64,000 bases of DNA from Burkholderiales bacterium (GCA_019634955.1 JAHCAK010000023.1:1-64000), one strand, 5' to 3'; shown: positions 40,959-50,259, counted from the stretch's first letter. Numbers and translations: made by a program. Notes: generated by a model from the letters alone, not told the origin.

Positions 40959-41822
40959 ATGGACCTCACGCCGCTGCAACACTCCCCCGCCCTGCTCGCC
41001 CTCGCGACGGGGCTCCTCGGCCTGTGCGTGGGCTCGTTCCTGAACGTCGTGATCCACCGCCTGCCGATCATGATGAACGCGGAGTGGCGGGCGGACTGCG
41101 CGGAGTTCGAGGGCCGCGAGGCGCCGCCCGCGGAGCGGCTGACGCTCCTCTTCCCGCGCTCGCGCTGCCCCTCCTGCGGCACGCCCATCACGGCGCTGCA
41201 GAACGTCCCGGTGGCGAGCTGGCTCGCCCTCGGCGGCAAGTGCGCCGCCTGCAAGGCGCCGATCAGCGCGCGCTACCCGCTGGTGGAGCTCGCGACGGGG
41301 CTCGCCTCCGCCTTCCTCGCGTGGCGCTTCGGCTGGGGGGCGGCGCTCGCCGCCGGCCTCGTGTTCACCTGGGCCCTCATCGCGGCTTCCGCCATCGACC
41401 TCGACACGCAGCTCCTGCCCGACCGGATCACGCTGCCGCTGCTGTGGCTGGGGCTCCTCGTGAACACGGGTGGGGTCTTCGTCGACCTGCGCTCGGCGGT
41501 GCTGGGCGCGGTGGGGGGCTACCTGCTGCTCTGGAGCGTCTACTGGGGGTTCAAGCTCCTCGCCGGCAAGGAGGGCATGGGCTTCGGCGACTTCAAGCTG
41601 CTCGCGGCCCTGGGCGCGTGGACGGGTTGGCAGACGATCCCCCTCATCCTCCTCGTGTCGGCGACCTCGGGCGCGGCGATCGGGATCCTCGCCATCTGGC
41701 TCTCGGGCAAGGGGCGCGACACGCGCATCCCCTTCGGGCCCTACCTCGCCGCCGGCGGGATGGTGGCGCTGCTGTGGGGCCGCGAGGCCGTCGTCGCCTA
41801 CCTCGGGCGCTTCCCGGCGTGA
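40959..41822 (+). CDS. pilD: Prepilin peptidase / N-methyltransferase
   Basis: A 287-residue polytopic membrane aspartic protease that cleaves and N-methylates type IV prepilins. The N-terminal cytoplasmic methyltransferase region has the zinc tetracysteine (CPSCGTPI and CAACKAPI). The catalytic aspartates lie in IDLDTQLLPDRITLPL and GMGFGDFKLLAALGAWTG. About eight helices are predicted. Its stop overlaps the coaE start (GTGA). Confidence 0.97.
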   Translation: MDLTPLQHSPALLALATGLLGLCVGSFLNVVIHRLPIMMNAEWRADCAEFEGREAPPAERLTLLFPRSRCPSCGTPITALQNVPVASWLALGGKCAACKAPISARYPLVELATGLASAFLAWRFGWGAALAAGLVFTWALIAASAIDLDTQLLPDRITLPLLWLGLLVNTGGVFVDLRSAVLGAVGGYLLLWSVYWGFKLLAGKEGMGFGDFKLLAALGAWTGWQTIPLILLVSATSGAAIGILAIWLSGKGRDTRIPFGPYLAAGGMVALLWGREAVVAYLGRFPA

Positions 41823-42418
41823 GCCGCCCCATCGGGCTCACGGGCGGCATCGGTTCCGGAAAGTCCACGGCGGCGGGCTTCCTCGCGCGGCTCGGCGCGG
41901 GCGTGGTCGACGCCGACGAGATCTCCCGCGAGCTCACCGCGGCGGGCGGGGCGGCGCTGCCGGCGCTCCGCGAGGCGTTCGGCGACCGGATGGTGCCTCC
42001 GGGCGGGGCGCTCGACCGCGCCGCCATGCGCGCCCTTGCGTTTGCCGACCCGGCCGCCCGGGGGCGCCTGGAGGCGATCCTGCACCCGATGATCCGCGAG
42101 GAGTCGGCGCGCCGCGTGGCGGCGGCCTCCGGGCCCTACTGCCTGCTCGTGGTTCCCCTGCTCCTGGAATCGGGCGGCTGGGGGCGGCGCGTCGAGCGGG
42201 TGGTCGTCGTGGACCTCGCCGAAGGGCTGCAGCTGGAGCGCACCGTCGCCCGCTCGGGGCTCGCGCCCGCGGAGGTGCGCGCGATCATGGCCACCCAATG
42301 GCCGCGCTGGCGCCGCCTGCAGGCCGCCGACGACGTGCTCTGGAACGGCGGCACGCCGGAGCAGTTGCGTGCCCAGTGCGAGCGGCTCCACGGCCGGCTG
42401 GCGGCCCGCCCGCGGTGA
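41819..42418 (+). CDS. coaE: Dephospho-CoA kinase
   Basis: Last step of coenzyme A synthesis: phosphorylates dephospho-CoA. The 199-residue protein has Walker [21 protein letters not shown], the conserved [11 protein letters not shown] and [11 protein letters not shown] segments and the [20 protein letters not shown] strand. GTG start at 41819 overlapping pilD. The pilD-coaE-zapD-yacG order is typical of beta- and gammaproteobacteria. CoaD, the preceding enzyme, is encoded at 55996. Confidence 0.96.
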   Translation: MSRPIGLTGGIGSGKSTAAGFLARLGAGVVDADEISRELTAAGGAALPALREAFGDRMVPPGGALDRAAMRALAFADPAARGRLEAILHPMIREESARRVAAASGPYCLLVVPLLLESGGWGRRVERVVVVDLAEGLQLERTVARSGLAPAEVRAIMATQWPRWRRLQAADDVLWNGGTPEQLRAQCERLHGRLAARPR

Positions 42419-42424
42419 CGGGAT

Positions 42425-42454
42425 TTGTCAAGGACGCTCGCCATGGCCCACAAT
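42425..42454 (+). promoter_or_regulatory. zapD: Possible promoter of zapD
   Basis: TTGTCA (42425-42430) and CACAAT (42449-42454) are spaced 18 bases apart in the 83-base gap between coaE and zapD. Both hexamers are decent sigma-70 matches, and the start of zapD is about 47 bases further on. Confidence 0.45.
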
Positions 42455-42501
42455 CGGGCGATTCCGAAAGTCGACCCTCCCACCGGGGGCTGCGCGCGGC
42501 C

Positions 42502-43257
42502 GTGATCACCTACGAATACCCCCTGAACGAGCGCGTGCGCACGCTGCTCCGGCTGGAGGACCTGTACGACCGCGTCCACTTCTTCCTGCAGCACGACAGC
42601 CCGCACGACCACCACGCCTGCCTCACCGGGATCTTCGAGATCCTCGAGGTCGCGAGCCGCGCCGACCTGAAGAGCGACCTGCTGCAGGAGCTCGACCGGC
42701 AGCGCACCTTCCTCGACGCGCTGCGCGCCAACCCGGCCATCTCGGAGGAGAAGCTCGACCACATCCTCACCGAGATCGACCGCGCGTTCACGAACCTGCA
42801 CGCGCTCTCGGGCAAGACCGGCCAGAACCTGCGCGAGAACGAGTGGCTGATGGCCATCAAGCAGCGCGCGAGCATCCCCGGCGGCACGAGCGAGTTCGAC
42901 CTGCCTTCCTACCACTACTGGATGCACCGCCCGGTGGAGGCGCGCCGCGCCGACCTGATGGCGTGGATCCGGCCCATCGACCCCATCCACGCCGCGCTGT
43001 CGATCGTGCTCAGGGTGCTGCGGGAAAGCGGGCGGACGGTCTCCCTCGTGGCGACCCAGGGCGTGTTCCAGCAGGGGCCGGGCGACAAGCCCGCGCAGAT
43101 GCTGAGGCTCGCGATCCCCGAGGCGCTCGCGTGCGTGCCGGAGATCAGCGCCAACAAGTACGCGCTCAACATCCGGTTCCTGGTCCCCGAGGGCGTGCAG
43201 AAGAGCCGGGTCTTCGAGCACGACGTCGCCTTCGACCTCTCGTTCTGCAACCTGTGA
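42502..43257 (+). CDS. zapD: Cell division protein ZapD
   Basis: A 251-residue FtsZ-interacting protein that bundles FtsZ filaments at the Z ring. Opening [20 protein letters not shown], the helical [16 protein letters not shown] region and the C-terminal beta domain ([23 protein letters not shown]) are characteristic. GTG start at 42502. Its stop overlaps the yacG start by four bases, the conserved zapD-yacG coupling. Confidence 0.95.
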   Translation: MITYEYPLNERVRTLLRLEDLYDRVHFFLQHDSPHDHHACLTGIFEILEVASRADLKSDLLQELDRQRTFLDALRANPAISEEKLDHILTEIDRAFTNLHALSGKTGQNLRENEWLMAIKQRASIPGGTSEFDLPSYHYWMHRPVEARRADLMAWIRPIDPIHAALSIVLRVLRESGRTVSLVATQGVFQQGPGDKPAQMLRLAIPEALACVPEISANKYALNIRFLVPEGVQKSRVFEHDVAFDLSFCNL

Positions 43258-43490
43258 CCGCGCCGGCCCCGAGGCCCGCCCGGCGCGTGGCCTGCCCCGG
43301 CTGCGGCGCGCCCGCGGTGTACGGCCCGGAGAACCCCTGGCGGCCGTTCTGCTCGGAGCGCTGCCGCGCCGTCGACTTGGGAGCCTGGGCCGCCGAGACC
43401 TACCGCATACCCCTGCGGGAAGGCGAGTCCGAGGCGCCCGCCGACGAAGCGCCGGGGGCCGCGGGCGGCTCCGGTACTCCCGACGGATAA
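43254..43490 (+). CDS. yacG: DNA gyrase inhibitor YacG
   Basis: A 78-residue zinc-binding protein that in E. coli inhibits DNA gyrase by binding GyrB. The Cys4 zinc site is [10 protein letters not shown] and [19 protein letters not shown], followed by the short AETYRIP tail. The last 20 residues are Glu/Ala/Gly-rich. GTG start coupled to zapD. Confidence 0.95.
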   Translation: MTAPAPRPARRVACPGCGAPAVYGPENPWRPFCSERCRAVDLGAWAAETYRIPLREGESEAPADEAPGAAGGSGTPDG

Positions 43491-43497
43491 GGTTTCT

Positions 43498-43527
43498 TTG
43501 CGCTACATCAAATGGTTCGGCTAGAAT
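43498..43527 (+). promoter_or_regulatory. Promoter of the DUF2244-cox operon
   Basis: TTGCGC (43498-43503) and TAGAAT (43522-43527) with 18-base spacing, in an AT-richer island immediately after yacG. It would start transcription about 20 bases before the DUF2244 ATG at 43554. Confidence 0.55.
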
Positions 43528-43553
43528 CCGGGGCTAGCCGATTCCCGTCCCGC

Positions 43554-44021
43554 ATGTCGCTCCCGCCAGATCCGCCACCGCAGGTTTGGTCCGCGGTGCC
43601 CAACCGATCGCTGGGCCCGCCCGGGCGCAAGGCCTGCCTCGCGGCCATCGCGGCCATCACCCTCGCGGCCGCCGCGGGCGCAGCCGCCCTGGGAGCGTGG
43701 CTCGTCCTGCCATTCGCCGGCCTGGAGGTCGCGCTCGTCGCGGCCGCCTTCCGGCGGTTCGCCCGGCACGACGGCGACTACGAACGCCTCGAGATCGAGG
43801 GCGGGCGGGTGCGGCTCAGGACGCGCCGGGCGCAGAGCGCCCAGGCGCTGGACGGCAACGTCGCCTGGGCGCGGCTGGTGGTGCGGGATTGGCCCGGCGA
43901 GTGCGGGCTGGAACTGAGATACGCGGGCAGGGCGGTGCCTTTCGGCCTCCTGCTCACCGAAGGGGGGCGGCGCGAATGGGCCGCGGAACTCGGGCGCCGG
44001 CTGCCGGTGACCCGGACATGA
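43554..44021 (+). CDS. DUF2244 membrane protein, oxidase-cluster associated
   Basis: A 155-residue protein with two adjacent membrane helices (about residues 28-48 and 50-65) and a C-terminal beta domain (DGDYERLEIEGGRVRLRTRR, WARLVVRDWPGECGLELRYA). DUF2244 proteins often sit before coxB in proteobacteria; their function is unknown but assembly of cytochrome oxidase is the usual guess. ATG 43554 was chosen over 43512, which lies within the promoter. coxB begins 21 bases downstream. Confidence 0.88.
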   Translation: MSLPPDPPPQVWSAVPNRSLGPPGRKACLAAIAAITLAAAAGAAALGAWLVLPFAGLEVALVAAAFRRFARHDGDYERLEIEGGRVRLRTRRAQSAQALDGNVAWARLVVRDWPGECGLELRYAGRAVPFGLLLTEGGRREWAAELGRRLPVTRT

Positions 44022-44042
44022 GAAGACAAGACTGACCAGACG

Positions 44043-45254
44043 ATGGGCCTCGACATGATTCGCAAAGCTTCCCGAAACGCCGCCCTGGCGGCCGCCGCCC
44101 TCACCGCGAGCGCCGCGGCCCACGCCGCCTACGACGTGGACATCCTCCCGCCGGGCTCTCCCATCGCGCAGCAGATCTACGACCTTCACTGGGCGATCAT
44201 GTGGGTCTGCGTCGTGATCTTCGTCATCGTCTTCGGCGCGATGTTCTACTCGATCTTCAAGCACCGGAAGTCGGTCGGCGCCAAGGCCGCGCACTTCCAC
44301 GAGAACACGACGGTCGAGGTGATCTGGACCGTGATCCCCTTCGTGATCCTCATCGGCATGGCCTACCCGGCCACCAAGACCGTGCTGGAGATGAAGGACA
44401 CCGCCAACCCCGACCTCACCATCAAGGTGACGGCCTACCAGTGGGCCTGGGAGTACGACTACCTCCAGGACGGCGTGAAGTTCAATTCCCTGCTCGCCAC
44501 CCCGCGCGCGCAGATCGAGGAGTGGGAGAAGAAGGGCGAGGCGAAGAACCCCGACTACCTGCTCGAGGTGGACAACCCGATGGTGGTGCCCACGGGGAAG
44601 AAGGTCCGCCTGCTCGTCACCTCCAACGACGTGATCCACGGCTGGTACGTGCCGCAGCTGGGCATCAACCAGTACGGCATCCCGGGCTTCGTGAAGGACA
44701 CCTGGTTCAAGGCCGACAAGCCCGGCACCTACCGCGGCCAGTGCAGCCAGATCTGCGGCAAGGAGCACGGCTACATGCCCATCGTCGTGGTGGCCAAGGC
44801 GCCCGAGGAATACGCCGCGTGGGTGAAGGAGCAGAAGGCGAAGGCGCCGCAGGCCGCCGCCCCGGCCCAGGTTGCCGCGGGGTCTCCCTCGACCGGCGCA
44901 GTCGCGACCACGGCCGCGGCCCCCGCCGAGGACCCGAACAGGAAGTGGACCACGGACGAGCTGAAGGCCCTGGGCGAGAAGGTCTACGCCGCCAACTGCG
45001 TGGCCTGCCACCAGGCCACCGGCAAGGGCATGCCCCCCGCCTTCCCGGCGCTCGACGGCTCGAAGGTCGTCACGGGCGCCAAGGGCGCGCAGGTCGCCCT
45101 CGTGCTCAACGGCAAGCAGGGCACCGCGATGGCCTCGTTCGCGCGCCTGAGCGACAGCGAGCTCGCCGCCGTCATCACCTACACGCGCACCGCCTGGGGC
45201 AACAAGGCGGGCGAGGTGACGCCCGCCGAGATCAAGGCCGCGCGCAAGGGCTGA
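44043..45254 (+). CDS. coxB: Cytochrome c oxidase subunit II with fused cytochrome c domain
   Basis: A 403-residue caa3-type subunit II. A signal sequence, then two membrane helices (about residues 42-72 and 92-112), the cupredoxin CuA domain with ligands in GQCSQICGKEHGYM (C234, C238, H242, M245) and, after an Ala/Pro linker, a C-terminal cytochrome c domain with CVACH (C319, C322, H323) and a likely Met ligand in QGTAMASFARL. It takes electrons from cytochrome c into subunit I. Confidence 0.97.
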   Translation: MGLDMIRKASRNAALAAAALTASAAAHAAYDVDILPPGSPIAQQIYDLHWAIMWVCVVIFVIVFGAMFYSIFKHRKSVGAKAAHFHENTTVEVIWTVIPFVILIGMAYPATKTVLEMKDTANPDLTIKVTAYQWAWEYDYLQDGVKFNSLLATPRAQIEEWEKKGEAKNPDYLLEVDNPMVVPTGKKVRLLVTSNDVIHGWYVPQLGINQYGIPGFVKDTWFKADKPGTYRGQCSQICGKEHGYMPIVVVAKAPEEYAAWVKEQKAKAPQAAAPAQVAAGSPSTGAVATTAAAPAEDPNRKWTTDELKALGEKVYAANCVACHQATGKGMPPAFPALDGSKVVTGAKGAQVALVLNGKQGTAMASFARLSDSELAAVITYTRTAWGNKAGEVTPAEIKAARKG

Positions 45255-45306
45255 TGCGGCCCCGGCCACGACGAAACCCACGGATTCCAGGAAAGCGAAA
45301 GCACCC

Positions 45307-46899
45307 ATGAGCGCTGCCACCCACGCCCAAGACCACGGCCACCACGACGACCACGCCCACCACCCGACCGGGCTCAAGCGCTGGCTCTTCACGACCAACC
45401 ACAAGGACATCGGCACGCTGTACCTGTGGTTCTCGCTCACCATGTTCTTCATGGGCGGCGTGATGGCGCTGCTGCTGCGCGCCGAGCTCTTCCAGCCGGG
45501 GCTGCAGCTCATCAACCCCGAGTTCTTCAACTCCCTCACCACCGTGCACGGCCTGGTGATGGTGTTCGGCGCGATCATGCCGGCGTGGGTCGGCTTCGCC
45601 AACTGGCTGATCCCGATGCAGATCGGCGCGGCCGACATGGCCTTCCCGCGCATGAACAACTGGAGCTTCTGGCTCGTGGTGCCCGCCGCGATCCTGCTGG
45701 TCGCCTCGTTCTTCGTGCCGGGCGGCGCCGCGGCCTCCGGCTGGACGCTCTACCCCCCGCTCATCATCCAGCAGGGCATCTCGATCGACATGACGATCCT
45801 GGCGGTGCACATCCTGGGCGCCTCCTCGATCATGGGCTCGATCAACATCATCACCACGATCCTCAACCTGCGCGCACCGGGCATGACCCTCATGAAGATG
45901 CCGCTCTTCGTGTGGACCTGGCTCATCACCGCCTACCTGCTCATCGCCGTGATGCCGGTGCTCGCGGGCGCGGTCACGATGCTCCTCACCGACCGCCACT
46001 TCGGAACCTCGTTCTTCAACGCGGCCGGCGGCGGCGACCCCACGATGTTCATGCACATCTTCTGGTTCTTCGGGCACCCGGAGGTGTACATCATGATCCT
46101 GCCGGCCTTCGGCGTGGTCTCGGCGATCATCCCGGCCTTCGCGCGCAAGCCCCTCTTCGGCTACGCCTCGATGGTGTACGCGACGGCCTCGATCGCGATC
46201 CTGTCGTTCATCGTGTGGGGCCACCACATGTTCACGGTGGGCATGCCCGCCGCCGGCAACCTCTTCTTCATGTACGCGACGATGCTCATCGCCGTGCCCA
46301 CGGGCGTGAAGATCTTCAACTGGATCGCGACGATGTGGCAGGGCTCGATGACCTTCGAGACGCCCATGCTCTTCTCGATCGGCTTCATCTGCCTGTTCAC
46401 GATCGGCGGCTTCTCGGGGCTGGTGCTCGCCATCACGCCGGTGGACATCACGCTGCACAACACCTACTACGTGGTGGCGCACTTCCACTACGTGCTGGTC
46501 TCCGGCGCGCTCTTCACGCTCTTCGCGGGCGCCTACTTCTGGATCCCGAAGTTCACCGGCAAGATGTACAACGAGAGCCTGGGCAAGCTCCACTTCTGGC
46601 TCTCGGTGATCGGCTTCAACATCGCCTTCTTCCCGCAGCACTTCCTCGGGCTCGCCGGGATGCCGCGGCGCATCCCCGACTACGCGCTGCAGTTCGCCGA
46701 GTGGAACATGTGGTCGACCATCGGCGCCTTCATCTTTGGCTTCTCGCAGCTGCTCTTCCTCTACAACATGATCGAGTGCATCCGCTCGAACCGGAAGGCG
46801 GCCGACAACCCGTGGGAGGGCGCGGACACGCTCGAGTGGACGCACCTGCCCAGCCCGGCGCCGTACCACAGCTTCGAGACGGCCCCGGTCGTCAAGTGA
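45307..46899 (+). CDS. coxA: Cytochrome c oxidase subunit I
   Basis: The 530-residue, twelve-helix catalytic subunit of an A-type heme-copper oxidase. CuB/heme ligands are in FFGHPEVYIMILPAFGVVS (with the His-Tyr crosslink pair), WGHHMFTVGM and VAHFHYVLVSG; the low-spin heme His is in TTVHGLVMVFG. The HPEVY glutamate of the D-channel and TGVKIFNWI are type A1 features. It receives electrons from CoxB and reduces oxygen to water. The N-terminus is His/Asp-rich. Confidence 0.98.
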   Translation: MSAATHAQDHGHHDDHAHHPTGLKRWLFTTNHKDIGTLYLWFSLTMFFMGGVMALLLRAELFQPGLQLINPEFFNSLTTVHGLVMVFGAIMPAWVGFANWLIPMQIGAADMAFPRMNNWSFWLVVPAAILLVASFFVPGGAAASGWTLYPPLIIQQGISIDMTILAVHILGASSIMGSINIITTILNLRAPGMTLMKMPLFVWTWLITAYLLIAVMPVLAGAVTMLLTDRHFGTSFFNAAGGGDPTMFMHIFWFFGHPEVYIMILPAFGVVSAIIPAFARKPLFGYASMVYATASIAILSFIVWGHHMFTVGMPAAGNLFFMYATMLIAVPTGVKIFNWIATMWQGSMTFETPMLFSIGFICLFTIGGFSGLVLAITPVDITLHNTYYVVAHFHYVLVSGALFTLFAGAYFWIPKFTGKMYNESLGKLHFWLSVIGFNIAFFPQHFLGLAGMPRRIPDYALQFAEWNMWSTIGAFIFGFSQLLFLYNMIECIRSNRKAADNPWEGADTLEWTHLPSPAPYHSFETAPVVK

Positions 46900-46913
46900 G
46901 CGGAAGCCGCGCG

Positions 46914-47033
46914 ATGGCCGAGCGCCACAAGCCCACGCCCGAGCAGCGGCGCCGCGCGCTGGTCTCGGCCATCGTGCTCGCCGCCACCGTCGTGGCGATC
47001 TACGCGACCTTCGTGCTCAAGTTCACGCGCTGA
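46914..47033 (+). CDS. Cytochrome oxidase small assembly protein
   Basis: A 39-residue single-span membrane protein (helix about residues 18-35: LVSAIVLAATVVAIYATFVL) with a basic N-terminus (ERHKPTPEQRRRA). Such micro-proteins are found between coxA and cox11 in many betaproteobacteria. The stop overlaps the cox11 start (TGATG). A GTG at 46896 overlapping the coxA stop is an alternative start. Confidence 0.8.
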   Translation: MAERHKPTPEQRRRALVSAIVLAATVVAIYATFVLKFTR

Positions 47034-47560
47034 TGGACGCCGCCCTCGCCGACCGGAACCGCCAGACGATGACCAAGCTGCTGGTCATCGCGGTGGCCAT
47101 GCTCGGCTTCGGCTTCGCGATGGTGCCCATGTACCGGCAGATCTGCGAGTCGCTCGGCATCACCCAGACGCGGGTGGTGGGCGCGGCCAACACGCAGGTC
47201 GACGCGAGCCGGTCGGTGACGGTGGAGCTTCTCGCCTCGAGCGGCGGCCTGCCGTGGCGCTTCGAGGCCCTCGAGCGCGAGGTGAGGCTGCACCCCGGCC
47301 AGCTCGTGACCGTGAACTACCGCGTGGTGAACACGCTGGGCCGCCCCGTGACCGCGCACGCCGTCATGAACGCGGCGCCGTCCAACGCCGGGCGCTACAT
47401 CGAGAAGCAGGCCTGCTTCTGCTTCTCCAACCAGAGCTTCGCGGCGGGCGAGGAGCGGGTCATGCCCGTGGTCTTCCGGGTGAGCCCGGAGGCGCCCAGG
47501 GACATGTCGACGATCTCGCTCTCGTACACCTTCTTCGAGCAGCCCGGGGGCGCGTCGTGA
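47033..47560 (+). CDS. cox11: Cytochrome c oxidase assembly protein CtaG/Cox11
   Basis: A 175-residue membrane-anchored copper chaperone that inserts CuB into subunit I. One N-terminal helix (LLVIAVAMLGFGFAMVPMYR) is followed by a periplasmic beta domain holding the copper motif IEKQACFCFSNQSFAAGEER. Ends with LSYTFFEQPGG. Coupled to the small protein upstream and to DUF2970 downstream. Confidence 0.95.
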   Translation: MDAALADRNRQTMTKLLVIAVAMLGFGFAMVPMYRQICESLGITQTRVVGAANTQVDASRSVTVELLASSGGLPWRFEALEREVRLHPGQLVTVNYRVVNTLGRPVTAHAVMNAAPSNAGRYIEKQACFCFSNQSFAAGEERVMPVVFRVSPEAPRDMSTISLSYTFFEQPGGAS

Positions 47561-47730
47561 TGGACGCCTTCAAGGCCGTGTTCTGGAGCTTCTTCGGCGT
47601 GAGGAAGAAGGCGGAGTACGACAAGGACGCGAAGCAGCTCACGCCGCAGGCCGTGATCGCGGCGGGGCTCGTCTCGGCGGCCGTCTTCGTGCTCGTGCTG
47701 TTCGGCATCGTGAAGCTCGTCACGCGGTAA
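47560..47730 (+). CDS. DUF2970 small membrane protein
   Basis: A 56-residue protein: AVFWSFFGVRKKAEYDKDAK with a C-terminal helix (VIAAGLVSAAVFVLVLFGIV), matching DUF2970, which sits between cox11 and coxC in betaproteobacteria. Probably a helper of oxidase assembly, function unproven. The ATG overlaps the cox11 stop by one base. Confidence 0.88.
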   Translation: MDAFKAVFWSFFGVRKKAEYDKDAKQLTPQAVIAAGLVSAAVFVLVLFGIVKLVTR

Positions 47731-47771
47731 GCGCAACGCATTCGAACCAGGCATTCCAAGGGAGTCACATC

Positions 47772-48623
47772 GTGGGCAACGCACAACCTGGCGGCTACTA
47801 CTTCGCACCCCCCTCGCACTGGCCCATCGTGGGCTCCTCGGCGCTGCTGCTGATGGCGATCGGCGGGGTCATGCTCATGAACAGCGTGGGCGGCGGCGGC
47901 TGGATCTTCCTCGCCGGCACGGCCATTCTCGTCTACATGCTCTTCGGCTGGTTCGGCACCGTCATCCGCGAGAGCGAGGGGGGCCTGTTCAACAAGCAGG
48001 TCGACATGTCCTTCCGCTGGAGCATGAGCTGGTTCATCTTCTCCGAGGTCATGTTCTTCGCGGCCTTCTTCGGCGCGCTCTACTACGCGCGCGTGTACTC
48101 GCTTCCCTGGCTGGGCGACGCGGACAACAAGCTGCTGTGGCCCGAGTTCAAGGCGCACTGGCCCTCGGCCGGCCCGTACCTGCCGCCGCAGTTCTCGGCG
48201 ATGGGCGCGTGGGGGATCCCGGCGCTCAACACGTTCCTGCTGCTCTCCTCCGGGGTGACCGTCACCTACGCGCACTGGGCGCTGCGGATGAACAACCGCA
48301 AGGGGCTGATCCTCGGGCTGCTGGCGACGGTGCTGCTGGGCTTCACCTTCCTCGGGTTCCAGATCTACGAGTACGTTCACGCCTACGCGGACCTGAACCT
48401 CAAGCTCACCACCGGCGTCTTCGGCTCGACGTTCTTCATGCTCACGGGCTTCCACGGGTTCCACGTGACCCTCGGGGCGGTGATGCTCACCGTGATCCTC
48501 TTCCGCTCGATCAAGGGGCACTTCACGGCCGACCACCACTTCGCCTTCGAGGCGGTGGCCTGGTACTGGCACTTCGTGGACGTGGTCTGGCTGCTGCTCT
48601 TCGTCTTCGTCTACTGGGTCTAG
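47772..48623 (+). CDS. coxC: Cytochrome c oxidase subunit III
   Basis: A 283-residue protein with seven helices. Family blocks are MSWFIFSEVMFFAAFFGALY, WGIPALNTFLLLSSGVTVTY, GFHGFHVTLGAVMLTVILF and WYWHFVDVVWLLLFVFVYW. It stabilises subunit I and helps proton uptake. GTG start at 47772 after a GGGAGT ribosome site. A terminator follows. Confidence 0.97.
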   Translation: MGNAQPGGYYFAPPSHWPIVGSSALLLMAIGGVMLMNSVGGGGWIFLAGTAILVYMLFGWFGTVIRESEGGLFNKQVDMSFRWSMSWFIFSEVMFFAAFFGALYYARVYSLPWLGDADNKLLWPEFKAHWPSAGPYLPPQFSAMGAWGIPALNTFLLLSSGVTVTYAHWALRMNNRKGLILGLLATVLLGFTFLGFQIYEYVHAYADLNLKLTTGVFGSTFFMLTGFHGFHVTLGAVMLTVILFRSIKGHFTADHHFAFEAVAWYWHFVDVVWLLLFVFVYWV

Positions 48624-48658
48624 GCCCGCGCGGGGCACGCGGCCCCGCCCGGCGCGAG

Positions 48659-48684
48659 AAAGCCGCACCTCGGTGCGGCTTTTT
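48659..48684. terminator. Terminator between coxC and the convergent DUF2909 gene
   Basis: AAAGCCGCACC (48659-48669) pairs with GGTGCGGCTTT (48672-48682) and a T-run continues to 48684. It ends the coxC transcript and, because of the A residues on the left, could also work weakly in the reverse direction for DUF2909. Confidence 0.88.
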
Positions 48685-48686
48685 CG

Positions 48687-48884
48687 CTAGAGGCGCCCGC
48701 CGGGCACGAGCCCGAAGAAGTACGATCCGATGAGGATCGCGAAGACGACCAGCGAGAGCACGATGCGGATGGTGAGCGAGACGACGGCGCGGTTGGAGTC
48801 GCCCTTGTCGCGGTAGACGAAGAAGAGCCCCGAGAACAGGCTCGCGATGATGGCGAGGAGCAGCAGGATGACGACGATCTTCAT
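48687..48884 (-). CDS. DUF2909 twin-helix membrane protein
   Basis: A 65-residue protein with two membrane helices (residues 2-24 and 38-58) separated by a charged YRDKGDSNR turn. This is the DUF2909 family commonly placed between coxC and surf1 on the opposite strand in betaproteobacteria. Function unknown. It converges with coxC over a shared terminator. Confidence 0.88.
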   Translation of the reverse strand: MKIVVILLLLAIIASLFSGLFFVYRDKGDSNRAVVSLTIRIVLSLVVFAILIGSYFFGLVPGGRL

Positions 48885-48950
48885 GGCGGATTGGCGCGCG
48901 CGCGGGAAGCGCGGGGGCCCATTCTACGCCCCCGGCCGGGATGCGGCCCG

Positions 48951-49661
48951 GTGAGGATCGGCGCGTTCTCCTTCACGCCCCGGCCGGTGCCGACGATCGC
49001 CGCCTTCGCGCTCGTGGCGCTCACGCTCTGGCTGGGCCAGTGGCAGGCCGGGCGCGCCGCCGAGAAGGCGGGGTGGCAGGCGCTGCTGGAGGCGCGCGTG
49101 GCCGAGCCGCCCCTCGTGATCGCCGGCCGGGTACGCGACGCCGAGGACGTGCTTTTCCGGCGCGTGCGCGCGCACGGGCGCTTCGACGCGGCCGGGCAGG
49201 TGTTCATCGACAACCGCATCCACGGTGGCCGCGCCGGCTTCCACGTGATCACGCCGCTCGCGCTGGGCGAAGGCGGGCCGTTCCTCCTCGTGAACCGGGG
49301 CTGGGCCGCGCGCACGGCGGACTATCCCGCGCCGCCGCCCGCGCCGGTGCCCGCGGGCGAGCAGTGGGTCGAGGGGCTCGCCACGATCCCGTCGAAGCGC
49401 TTCGTCGAGCTCTCCGGCGACACCGTCACGGGGAGCGTGTGGCAGAACCTCTCCGTCGAGCGCTACGCGCAGCGCACGGGCCGCGAGGCGCTGCCGGTGG
49501 TCGTGCTCGCCGACCCGCCGGCGCCCGGCCTGGCGGCGGTGACGGAAAAGCCGGACGCCGGCATCGCCAAGCACCAGGAATACTCGCTCACCTGGTTCTC
49601 GCTCGCCGCGACGGTGGCGGCCCTGTGGGTGGGCCTCAATCTCCGGAAGGTGAAGCCGTGA
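48951..49661 (+). CDS. surf1: SURF1 family oxidase assembly protein
   Basis: A 236-residue protein with one N-terminal and one C-terminal membrane helix (AAFALVALTLWLGQWQAGRA and LTWFSLAATVAALWVGLNL). Periplasmic blocks RRVRAHGRFDAAGQVFIDNR and HVITPLALGEGGPFLLVNRG with the terminal IAKHQEYSLTWFS are characteristic. Surf1 assists heme a insertion into subunit I. GTG start at 48951. Coupled to the SCO-like gene by a GTGA overlap. Confidence 0.93.
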   Translation: MRIGAFSFTPRPVPTIAAFALVALTLWLGQWQAGRAAEKAGWQALLEARVAEPPLVIAGRVRDAEDVLFRRVRAHGRFDAAGQVFIDNRIHGGRAGFHVITPLALGEGGPFLLVNRGWAARTADYPAPPPAPVPAGEQWVEGLATIPSKRFVELSGDTVTGSVWQNLSVERYAQRTGREALPVVVLADPPAPGLAAVTEKPDAGIAKHQEYSLTWFSLAATVAALWVGLNLRKVKP

Positions 49662-50218
49662 TCCGCAATGCGCGCCTGAAGCTCGTGATCATCATGGCGC
49701 TCTTCGCGGCGCCCATCGTGGCCTCCTTCCTCGCCTACTACGTCTTCCAGCCGCGCGGCGGGGCGAGCTACGGGGAGCTGCTCATGCCGCCGGCCACGAT
49801 CACCACGGCGCAGTTCGCGCGGCCGGGGGGCGGGGCGTTCCGCTTCGAGGCGCTGCGCGGCAAGTGGATCCTCATCGCGTCCGACGCCGGGGCCTGCCCG
49901 CCCTCCTGCGTGGCCAAGCTCACGCTCATGCGGCAGGTGCGGCTCATGCTCGGGCGCAATTCCGGGCGGCTCGAGCGCGTCTTCGTGGCGGACGACACGA
50001 CGCCGCTCGACCCGAAGGCGCTCGCGCCCTTCGAGGGCACGATTGCCATCACGCCGCCCACCGGAATGGCGCTGCCCCTCGCGCCGGTGAACGACCGGGC
50101 GCACTTCTACCTCGTCGACCCCCACGGCAACGTGATGATGCGCTTCCCCGCCGACGCGGAGCCACGCCGGATGTTCAAGGACCTCGAGCGCCTGCTGAAG
50201 GCCTCGCAGATCGGGTGA
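49658..50218 (+). CDS. SCO/thioredoxin-like membrane protein
   Basis: A 186-residue protein with one N-terminal anchor helix (VIIMALFAAPIVASFLAYYV) and a periplasmic thioredoxin-like domain. A C-x3-C pair (C80 and C84 in SDAGACPPSCVAKL) has the spacing of SCO copper chaperones, and AHFYLVDPHGNVMMRF gives the late strand. It resembles the conserved hypothetical protein between surf1 and ctaA in betaproteobacteria and probably assists CuA or thiol chemistry. A classical sco gene is also present at 51230. Confidence 0.82.
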   Translation: MIRNARLKLVIIMALFAAPIVASFLAYYVFQPRGGASYGELLMPPATITTAQFARPGGGAFRFEALRGKWILIASDAGACPPSCVAKLTLMRQVRLMLGRNSGRLERVFVADDTTPLDPKALAPFEGTIAITPPTGMALPLAPVNDRAHFYLVDPHGNVMMRFPADAEPRRMFKDLERLLKASQIG

Positions 50219-50259
50219 GCGACGGGCCGGCCGGGGCGGCGGAAGCCTGCTCCCGGCGG